Source of the DNA: Heliocybe sulcata
Taxonomy: Eukaryota > Basidiomycota > Agaricomycetes > Gloeophyllales > Gloeophyllaceae
Reading direction: 5' to 3'
Length of the DNA: 64,000 nt
NCBI GenBank assembly: GCA_004369045.1
Contig: ML213503.1
Coordinates: 1,253,343 to 1,317,342 of the forward strand
This document shows positions 56,401 through 64,000 of this stretch, in pieces. The translations under genes and the position numbers were made by a program. The notes under the pieces are model-generated. The model saw only the letters and a program-made list of their open reading frames with translations, did not search any database and had not been told where the DNA came from. Every line of letters begins with the position of its first letter. Within the stretch, counting starts at the first letter, position 1.

Positions 56401-58197
56401 TAAACACTTGTACCTATCGCCGGTAACAACCGAGTCGCACAAATCACACCTTGCGCCGTGCCTGACACGCTCCGCCGACGCAGCAGGCACTCCAATGACA
56501 GTTGGACTGGTCCTCGACGTCGGCGCATTATTCCTCTCGCCCAGCCCGCTGAAGACGTTATGCACAACCACCCGCCCAGGCTCCCTGATGTCATAGAACT
56601 CATGGAACGGATTGTGTCTCTCCGCGGAGCCGGTGTCCATGCATGGTGTGCACAGGTCATAGTCTGTAATGAATGACCTTATTAGACAAGGGCTGGTGAA
56701 GTGGGGAGTGAGGACGACGTACCGGGACAATCCAGACATTTATGCCTCACACCCACCACAGTCTGGTCGCAAGCGTCGCATATGACATTGCTATGTATAA
56801 CCGTCTCCTCACTCTCGTTCGCACTAGCACCGGCATTCTTACCCTGTAGCGTAGTCGAGGGCGGGGGCGGTGAAGATAGCCGAATGAAAGAAGGCATGGG
56901 TGACCCGATCCTCGGTGTCTCCGGCGACGGCGACCGCTCACGTTGCACCACTATCGGCAGAGGCGGCGGCGGCGGGATGTTCCACAGCAGTGAGCTCCCG
57001 CCGACGAAGTGAGGGACTGAGACTCCTTGGTTGCCAGTGTCTGGAATCGAAGGCGGGGCAAGGCCGCATGGTGCCTGACCAGTCGGGAAGTAGGGAGCAG
57101 ATCCTTGATAATCCCCGTGCGCCGGGGACAGGATAATCGGAGGAGGCGGTATGCCCGATGGTTGGATGCTATCAGAGAAACTGAGACTAGGCACGGCCGG
57201 GTACCTAGCGCACAAGTTCATCACCTGCTGGGGAGTGTGCGGTAGGCGCGGGATGCCCGGCACTGAGAGGTCCTGACGCGCCCTCCAATCCTCTCCAAAG
57301 CTCGTGCTCATGAGCCGCTCGAAGTCGTGCATGAAACTTGCGAAAAGGTCTTGGACGGCGGGGATAGTATCGGCAGGAAGTGGCGGCGGCGGAGGCGGCA
57401 TAGGCGGTGAGGCCCTAACAGTGGAGGCAGAAGACGAAGAGGAGCCTCTCACACGGGCATCATGTAGTCCAGCCGGGTGCTGCTGCGCTTGCTGCGGGAC
57501 AGCAGCACCAAGCCTTGATACTGACTGCGCAGGGGAAGGCACATATGTCGCAGTAGTGGAACCAGGGGTAATCATGCTACGCTCGTCCTCCCTGCGGTAC
57601 TTCTGTGGACGATATAAAGAGTCCGCGGGAACGTCCACCTCCATCGGGGAGCGCGGCGAGGGAGTAGGGCTCACCCTGATACTGGGTGTAACTGTAAACG
57701 ACTCTTCGGGTCCGGTAAGCCAGATGTCACTTGATACCCTGCTCTCGGGAGCACTGCCATTCTGGGCACTGTTGCCCGAGCCTCGGATAGCGGGCTTGTG
57801 CGGGGTCTCGTCGAAGACTGTGAAGCGCAACAGTGCATCGGGCCAGGAGCGACCCTGGAACTGACGAATAGCGCGCTCGTAGTCCTCGGCGTTGTGGACC
57901 TCCTTGCTCAGGAGGATCCGCGCATTGGGCGAAGTAGGTGAGGGCGAGAAGAGTAACTTGGAGAGGTAGTAGGATTGAGAAATCGGGAATACGCGGTAAA
58001 GCTACAGAGTCGAATGTCAGTAAAAGTGAGCATGTGGGCCTTCCGGTCGTCCACGACGCGTCTCCACGGGCCCCGGCAACGACGAGATAAGTACTGACCT
58101 GGTGGAATATCTGATTATAGGTAGGAAAGAACGACTGGTGGTCGGCGAAAGTAAACTTGCGAGTTTGGTTGCGATAAGTTGCTTTGACAGTGAACAT
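53478..58197 (-). CDS. NBR1: NBR1-like selective autophagy receptor (PB1-like, three ZZ fingers, FW domain, AIM)
   Basis: Start at 58197: MFTVKATYRNQTRKFTFADH, a PB1-like N-terminus. A long disordered Pro/Ser-rich region follows (57800-56860). ZZ finger 1: VICDACDQTVVGVRHKCLDC. ZZ finger 2: ARCDLCDSVVTGDRYKCLAC. ZZ finger 3: CNQIIVGARYKCMHPSCPDY and DLCPRCE. Then a coiled coil of about 160 residues (55850-55330) and another disordered stretch. The FW (NBR1) domain is WNVINDGEGDWPETTELVFV to YVSYWRLSDGQGNQFGKSLW. The tail ends EMEYVVLYESSDSDLGRD; EYVVL inside an acidic context is a fine Atg8-interacting motif. Family knowledge: NBR1 receptors bind Atg8 and, in some fungi, carry hydrolases by the FW domain. 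No UBA domain is seen. About nine introns. Confidence 0.88.
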
Positions 58198-58434
58198 GTT
58201 TGGTGGCCAGGTAGTGGAGGACCTGGACGAGAGATGGAGGAAGCGCCCGACGTACTGCGGCTTTATACGCAAGCTCTCATGACCCCGCACTGCTTCACCC
58301 ACGTGGCCAGATCGACTTCTTTAGTATCGCGTCGAAAAGTTTAATACCGAACTTCGCTTGTGCAATGTCTACGACGAAGGCGAAATTAAAGACTGCGTGA
58401 GTGTCGACTACTACACTCATGACATGTATAATAA
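58198..58434. promoter_or_regulatory. Shared divergent promoter, NBR1-like / UTP13
   Basis: 237 bases between the two start codons. AT-rich near the UTP13 side (TATAATAAATGA at about 58428). It must serve both genes. No known motif is clear. Confidence 0.45.
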
Positions 58435-61365
58435 ATGAATGTTAGCTTTAAAAAATCAAAGGTCATTGCACCTCTACACACTGGTGGACCAGTCGCTGTT
58501 ACGCAGGATGGCACAAGGCTCGTAACCTGCGTAGGAGAGGAAGCAGTCTTGACGGACGTAAAATCCGGCCAGGAAATATGCAGATTCATGGGTGTGAGTG
58601 TCAGTCTACTCTTCAGTAACATCCTCTCAATTCCTTGCAGGACACCGAATCAATCACCTCCCTCTGCATCTCCCCCTCCTCCAGACACCTCCTTGTCTTC
58701 ACCAACTCCCTCTCTCTCCGCGTCTACGAGCTTCCTGCCTCCACAACGCCCCTTACGAAGCCCATCCACCCCATCCGCGTCATCGCCCGCGCACACGACT
58801 CCCCCGTCCACGTCTGCCGTACCGACCCCACCTCTACCTACCTCGCGTCCGGCTCCGCAGACGGCGTAGTCAAAGTCTGGGACTTTGTCCGCGGCTTCCC
58901 AACGCATGTCTTCAAAGGTCATGGAGGCGTCGTCAGTGCGCTGGTGTTTAACTACCCGACGGACCCCTCGGAGGTGGGCTACCAGGAGAAGATGCAGCTC
59001 ATCACAGGGTCTGCGGATACAAGGATACGTATATTTGATCTAACTGTTGCTTCGGCTGCTGCGAAGACGGGCGCGAGCTCGAAGCCTGAAGCAGTCTTAG
59101 AAGGCCATGTATCCGTCCCTAGAGGTTTGGACGTCTCCCCGGACGGAAAATGGCTCGTCAGCGGCGGTCGGGACTCGGTCGTGCTAATATGGGATTTGGC
59201 AGTCAAGAAATCCAGCGCACAGACCCACAGTGCAAAATCCCAAAAGAAGGGCAAGGAGAAGGAAGTCCTTCCCACCCTCGTCAAGACCGTCCCCGTCCTG
59301 GAACGTGTCGAAGCAGTCGGCCTGCTCCACCCAGACGAAGATCTGGCTGGGTCCACCTCCGGAGGTGGGAGTAAGCTGCGATTCTGGACAGCCGGTGAGA
59401 AAGGCATCGTCAAAATATGGGACGCGAAGGAGGGCACTGTTCTGTTCACCCTCGGCCACGAGCAGGATACGACATCTGATGACCAAGAAGAGCAAAGACA
59501 AATACTCGATGCAACGTAATATATTCTCCTTCTGTCCAATACGAAGTTGGACTTGACAAGTAATATTCCTTAGGTACATTCCGGCGACATCAACAATCGC
59601 CTCTGTCCACGCAGACCAGAATATCCTCTTCCACTCGCTCTCCTCTCTCTCTCTCACCCGCCAGCTTATCGGGTTCAACGACGAGATCATCGACTCCACT
59701 TTCCTCTCACCCTCCGCCTCTGCCTCCTCCTCGCACCTGGCGCTCGCCACGAACTCCTCCCTGATCCGGGTATACGACACCCAGACGCTCGACGCGCGCT
59801 TACTCGAAGGACACTCCGAGATCCTGTTGTGCCTAGACGCGAGCGCAAATGGGAGGGTGCTCGTGAGCGGGAGCAAGGACCGATCCGCGCGCATATGGGC
59901 GCCTTACGCGCCGGGTGCTAAGGAGGGTTGGGGGTGGGGTTGTGTGGGTGTGTGCGAAGGCCATGCAGAGAGCGTCGGCGCCATTGCGCTCTCACGGAAA
60001 CAGGAAGACGGGATGGCGTTCATGTTCACCGGCAGCCAAGACCGGACTATCAAGATGTGGGACGTCTCCAAGGTACCCAGCACATACGACCCATCTGATG
60101 AAGGGGAGGAGCCAGTGAAGTGCAAAAGTCTCCACACCCAAAAAGCCCACGATAAAGACATCAACTCCCTCGACATCTCCCCCAACAATCTCCTCCTCGC
60201 CTCTGGCTCCCAGGACAAAACTGCTAAAATATTCTCCATCACCCATACCGCCCGCTCGTCCTCCCTCACCCCGCTTGCCACGCTAAGCGGCCACAAGCGC
60301 GGCGTGTGGTCTGTGAAATTCAGCCCAAGCGAGCGGGTGCTCGCGACGGGTAGCGGGGATAAGACGGTGAGGGTATGGAGCTTGGATGATTGGAGCTGTG
60401 TGCGGACGTTGGAGGGGCATGGCGGGGCGGTGTTGAGAGTGTGTTGGTTGCCAAGGGAAGGAGGAGGGGGAGGAGGGCAGGGACAGGCTCAGGTGGTGAG
60501 TGCAGGTGGGGATGGTCTGGTGAAGGTGTGGGAGGGACGGGACGAGGAGTGTTTGTGTACGTTGGATGGACACGAAGAAAAGGTACGTTATGGCTAAGTC
60601 AGGCTATCGAAGAATGCAGCGGGGCTGATGAAGTGACTTTGAAGGTGTGGGCGCTGGCTGTCACCAAGAATGCGAGGACGATCGTGTCGGGTGCGGCGGA
60701 CTCGCTGCTCACGTTCTGGGAGGACTGTACGGAGGAGATCGAGGCGGAGAAGGAGTCGAAGCGGGCGGAGACAGTGCTTAAGTACGCGACGCCGCTCATT
60801 TTTGCAGCGGAAATAGTACTCATCACGTCTTTATTCTAGAGAGCAAGACTTCCTGAACTACCTATCTCTGCGCGACTACGAGCATGCGCTAGCTCTTGCT
60901 CTGGCGATGGAGCAACCTGGGCGCCTCCTCTCGCTCTTCCGCGACCTCCTCACCTCCAGCACTGAGCCATCCGACCCAGTACTATCAAAGCTCGTCCGGG
61001 ACCTTCCCCCTCCCGACCTGGTCAAGCTGCTCGGGTACGTTAGAGACTGGAATACGAACGCCAAAAACTCCAGCGTCGCCCAGGGCGTGCTCGGGGTCAT
61101 CGTGCGAGTGTGGGATGCCGAGAGCCTTGTGAAGGCGTTCTCTGTTGGCGATTCAGGGTCAGGAGTGCAAGCGGTTGGAGAGGCGGCGGATAGCTTGAAG
61201 GAGCTGTTGGACGCGCTTGTACCGTATACGGAGAGGCACCTTGCGAGGATGGATAGGTTGGTAAAGGAGAGTTACGTGGTTGATTACGTGCTTGGGGAGA
61301 TGGATGGGGGCATCTTTGGGGGAGTGGATGAGGATGAAGAGGATGGCATGGAGGTTGATGCATAG
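58435..61365 (+). CDS. UTP13: U3 snoRNP WD40 protein Utp13 (TBL3)
   Basis: The start at 58435 gives MNVSFKKSKVIAPLHTGGPV. Two beta-propellers of WD40 repeats: YLASGSADGVVKVWD, LITGSADTRIRIFD, WLVSGGRDSVVLIWD, LVSGSKDRSARIW, FTGSQDRTIKMWD, LLASGSQDKTAKIF, VLATGSGDKTVRVW, VVSAGGDGLVKVW and TIVSGAADSLLTFWED. The Utp13 C-terminal helical domain follows: FLNYLSLRDYEHALALALAM, ending DEDEEDGMEVDA at 61365. Exon 1 ends after a Gly at about 58593. Family knowledge: Utp13 is in the UTP-B complex of the small-subunit processome that makes 18S rRNA in the nucleolus. About four introns. The length is near 900 residues, as usual. Confidence 0.95.
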
Positions 61366-61522
61366 TGTGGAATAAATCATTTTTATTTGAATCTGCGTGA
61401 ACAAAGTACACGTATTTTCTGTGCAGCACAAAGCGCTGTACAAAGCGCTGTATCCTTGTGAGGAGCACTAGTATAAGACGAGATATTGTAAGCAAACTCT
61501 GTCCCAGTGCTGCTTCACAACG
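61366..61522. terminator. Convergent 3' ends, UTP13 / ABZ2-like
   Basis: A 157-base gap between convergent stop codons (61365 plus, 61523 minus). It must carry both polyadenylation regions. AATAAA occurs at about 61370. No gene is seen. Confidence 0.4.
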
Positions 61523-62451
61523 CTAGCGCATAACCTCAACCACTTTACCCATACGCACGCCTTCGACGCCATTGAAAACCATAACACACTCTCCAGCGGC
61601 TACGTTCTCTTTCTTCAAGTCCCCATCCTGCGCCTCCTGGATCTTACCTTTTTCTAACAGATATCGCCGCATGACGCCTGGCAGACATCCCGTAGTAAGC
61701 GGAGGTGTCAGCCATACGACCATGCCAGACGGCGATGTGCGACGGAACGCGACGTTGCGTATGGTAGTCTCCGATATGAGGGACTCGGGGGTGAAGAGAA
61801 GAACATCAGAGTCGCTGCCCTGGGCGGTATTTGCTGCTGGACGATTGGCAACAGAAGCTGAAGCAGAGGCTGTAGTCATAGGAGGAAGACCAGCTCGTGT
61901 CCGGGCCTCGTCGTAGTGCTTACGATTGGTGGTCTTGGTGCGGGTGAATATGGATGGAGGGGTCGGCTGTGAATCAAGATAGAGGGAGACCAAGGAGAGG
62001 CAAGCGGCAGATATCCTAGATTCGTCGGCTGTGCTCTGTGCATCTTCGGCTCCATTCCAGTACGACACGGGGGTCTCGAATATCTCCGGAGATTCAGGGT
62101 TTGACGACGGGAGCAAAGGCCGCGTTGCATTCGCGGTCGCGGTAAGTATCCCATCCGGAGATAGAAGAATGCGTATCTGAGAGCATCCATCAGTAACCTA
62201 ACAATAATGTTGCCATGGTCTATTGTCACCTTGAACGCGGTCCTCTCGTCTGCATCAATGAACTCAGTCACTGCCCGCTCGCATTCTAGTCTTACCTCCT
62301 CCACCGTCAATGCCTTCAAGTTCCTCCATCCATGTTCTTCGGCTGCTTGTCTGAGTCTCTCTACATGAAGGGGCAGCAGCCAGTAGCGGTCGCCTTCTAC
62401 CAGGTGTATCGGGTCGTAGCGCGTGGATGTGACAAGGTTGAACTCGGCCAT
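61523..62451 (-). CDS. ABZ2: Class IV aminotransferase-fold 4-amino-4-deoxychorismate lyase (Abz2-like)
   Basis: Two exons. MAEFNLVTSTRYDPIHLVEG at 62451, then RYWLLPLHVERLRQAAEEHG. Exon 2 has IRILLSPDGILTATANATRP, the TRTKTTNRKHYDEARTRAG block (Lys-Arg-Tyr pattern of the fold), VLLFTPESLISETTIRNVAF and LTTGCLPGVMRRYLLEKGKI. The PLP Lys position is plausible from the TKTTNRKHYDEA block but not proven. Family knowledge: this enzyme releases pyruvate from aminodeoxychorismate to give p-aminobenzoate, a folate precursor. The length is normal. An insertion rich in A, S and T (SASASVANRPAANT) is lineage-specific. The end is VRMGKVVEVMR at 61523. The alternative, a branched-chain aminotransferase relative, is less likely because of the short N-terminal half. 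Confidence 0.85.
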
Positions 62452-62856
62452 GAGCGTCTTGTTTAGGGTTATTTACTAGCCTCACTTCTCTATGAGCGAC
62501 TTATACCCGACTTCGAAGAGGTTCATGCACGCGCTCTACGTCGACAAGAAGGAAAGGTCCTGCAGCGTACCCTCATAGCGAAAGGTCCCAGTGCAGAGGA
62601 GAGATCAAAAGCGAGCGTAATTGCCAAGGTAGGAAGGTCTTTCTGCCATTCTCGTATAGCGGGACTTAGTATTTCCAATAGGGCATATCTAGCTAATGCC
62701 TTAGGTATGTAATAACAGGCCAAGCGTAAAGCTATAGATGCGTGCATGATGCATGGGATATGATACATACTTGAACGAAGGTCGAAACCGAAGATGCATA
62801 ACCAGCTGCCTCCATAAATATGGGACCCAGCGGCCCTCCCCCCAGATGTCCCTGTA
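62452..62856. other. Spacer between ABZ2-like start and forkhead gene stop
   Basis: 405 bases with no supported gene. It contains the ABZ2-like promoter and the forkhead 3' flank. Confidence 0.45.
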
Positions 62857-64000
62857 TCAATCACTGACGGGCGGCGTGCGTGCTGAGGACGGGGGTTTAA
62901 TCCAGCTGGAAGAAGTTCCTAACGCGTTCTCTGCTACTCTCCTCCTGCGACCTTCTTCCTCCGCAAACGCCTCCGCCTCTTGAGCAACATGCTCAGCCTC
63001 CCTCCTCTTCGCGTGTTCTGCTTCCAACATGGCTTCCAGAGTAGCGAGCCGCTGCTTGGCTCGCGCAACCTCCGCTTGGGCTTCCATGAGCTGACTCGTC
63101 ATCCTCTGGGTCAAGGTTATGGCATCGTCCGACTGTCTCCGCAAGCCAGCCATTTCGATCCGGAGACGATCGATCATGAACTCCGGAGTCGTCTTCGGTG
63201 CACGGGCGCGGCCCTGAGACATACAGCCAGTCACACCGCTGCCGCTCGGCCGCTGAGATGGCCCTGGACCAGGTGTGGCTGAATATGCGGCGGTCCGCAG
63301 TACGTATTGATTGCCCTCCTCACTCTCGCAGTCGTCCTCTGAGAAAGGTTTGTCTTCGTAATCCACCAGCTGGTCCTCATCCTCGTCTGGATTAGGGGTG
63401 CCGGCGGTGCGCACCGCAGACACTTTGCACTTCTTCACCTGGACGCGGTCGGCTCCCATGGCAAGTGCGGTAAATGATGGCAGGCCCATTTCGCTGTTCA
63501 GCTCCGCTGCCGTCTTTCTGGGACGACCTCGCTTCCTCGTAGGTGGTGGCATACCGCTTTGCGACGCGTCTTTGTTCTGCCGGCCACGTTTGCGAGGGCG
63601 CTTTGTGCCAGGAGGGGCGGAGAGATTTACTGTCCAGTAGGACCCGAATCCTGGGTCTGTAACTGGTCGCGGGTGTCTCTCAGATAATCGGTTGAGTGAT
63701 AAATGATGTCTGACAGATTGCTGGATCGGAGTTAGAGTCAATTCCGGCATATAGTGGAAGTGGCCACGACTGCCACAGCGGCCACAACGTACCTTCCACG
63801 TAGCACCCGCCGTCCTATAGTACGGATATTTATCCTCCATAGCCGCATATATCTCCCTTATTGTCAGTCGCCTTTTCGGACTGCCCAGGATTGCACAGCG
63901 TAGTATTACTGGCAGCGTATGTTGTGGCCGCCCGTCCGTGTCCGGTAAGCATGCCAGAGTATCCGGACAATTCGGATGAGGACGGTGTACGTTGATAATT
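62857..64000 (-). CDS. Forkhead (FKH) transcription factor, N-terminus cut by window edge
   Basis: The frame is open to the right edge, so the start lies outside. Read from the edge: NVHRPHPNCPDTLACLPDTD, RLTIREIYAAMEDKYPYYRT, then, after an intron (about 63793-63724), AGATWKQSVRHHLSLNRL, the recognition helix of a forkhead domain, and DPGFGSYWTVNLSAPPGTKR (wing 2). An AT-hook-like stretch (TRKRGRPRKT) and acidic patches follow. A coiled coil of about 80 residues rich in A, E and R stands near the C-terminus (DRLRIEMAGLRRQSDDAITL onward). It ends SSARTPPVSD at 62857. Family knowledge: FKH factors bind TGTTTAC-like DNA; the target genes are not known. The coiled coil after the forkhead domain may dimerise. 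Confidence 0.92.
   Translation of the reverse strand, partial: IINVHRPHPNCPDTLACLPDTDGRPQHTLPVILRCAILGSPKRRLTIREIYAAMEDKYPYYRTAGATWKVRCGRCGSRGHFHYMPELTLTPIQQSVRHHLSLNRLSERHPRPVTDPGFGSYWTVNLSAPPGTKRPRKRGRQNKDASQSGMPPPTRKRGRPRKTAAELNSEMGLPSFTALAMGADRVQVKKCKVSAVRTAGTPNPDEDEDQLVDYEDKPFSEDDCESEEGNQYVLRTAAYSATPGPGPSQRPSGSGVTGCMSQGRARAPKTTPEFMIDRLRIEMAGLRRQSDDAITLTQRMTSQLMEAQAEVARAKQRLATLEAMLEAEHAKRREAEHVAQEAEAFAEEEGRRRRVAENALGTSSSWIKPPSSARTPPVSD

Noticed and set aside
1-64000. CRISPR arrays, bacterial operons and rRNA genes
   Set aside because: No regularly spaced repeats, no Shine-Dalgarno-led operons and no rRNA-like sequence are present; the window is eukaryotic nuclear DNA.

Overview
This window is nuclear DNA from a basidiomycete fungus, most likely an Agaricomycete. 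The genes are dense, lie on both strands and are broken by many introns of about 45-70 bases with GT...AG ends. Several proteins are typically fungal: a Kre9/Knh1-like wall protein, an Fcy2-type permease, Atp23 and Syo1. The forkhead, NBR1-like and TPX2-like proteins have a basidiomycete look. No rRNA gene, intact tRNA gene, CRISPR array, intact transposon or retroelement was recognised. All gene models were spliced by eye from the bases, so internal exon borders are less certain than the gene calls.

Layout, left to right. 1-10.2 kb (minus strand): the N-terminal part of a Sro7/Lgl exocytosis protein, a roughly 1,500-residue coiled-coil protein of unknown function, and the ribosomal-protein import chaperone Syo1. 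10.4-14.4 kb (plus): a secreted FAS1-domain protein and a TPX2-type spindle protein, followed by a small Tc1/mariner-like MITE. 14.6-24.9 kb is looser: a possible small Cys/His protein, a crotonase ending in a peroxisomal AKL signal, the mitochondrial protease Atp23 and a GPI-anchored Kre9-like protein, separated by two gene-poor stretches of 1.9 and 2.9 kb. 24.9-30.5 kb: an MRH-domain (Mrl1-like) receptor, the 49-kDa subunit of complex I, a NIF3 protein and a dithiol glutaredoxin. 30.6-31.4 kb: an AT-rich segment bracketed by an exact 22-base inverted repeat and holding a decayed tRNA-like sequence. 32.4-41 kb: DPM3, a short CstF2-hinge protein, beta-COP, and a 782-residue protein with five Cys-rich repeats. 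41.4-49.8 kb: a SWIM zinc finger-DNA ligase, an Fcy2-type permease and a probable SHOC1/ZIP2-like meiotic protein. 50-53 kb: two tandem zinc-free MDR oxidoreductases. 53.5-64 kb: an NBR1-like autophagy receptor, Utp13, an Abz2-like aminodeoxychorismate lyase, and a forkhead factor cut by the right edge.

Many neighbours are divergently transcribed from short shared promoters of about 190-480 bases: SYO1/FAS1, MRL1/NDUFS2, NIF3/GRX, CstF2-hinge/beta-COP, ligase/permease and NBR1/UTP13. Most genes are unrelated housekeeping functions. No metabolic cluster is evident. The most unusual items are the SWIM-ligase with a 10-base microexon, the five-unit Cys-repeat protein, the NBR1-like receptor, and the inverted-repeat segment around the tRNA-like sequence.
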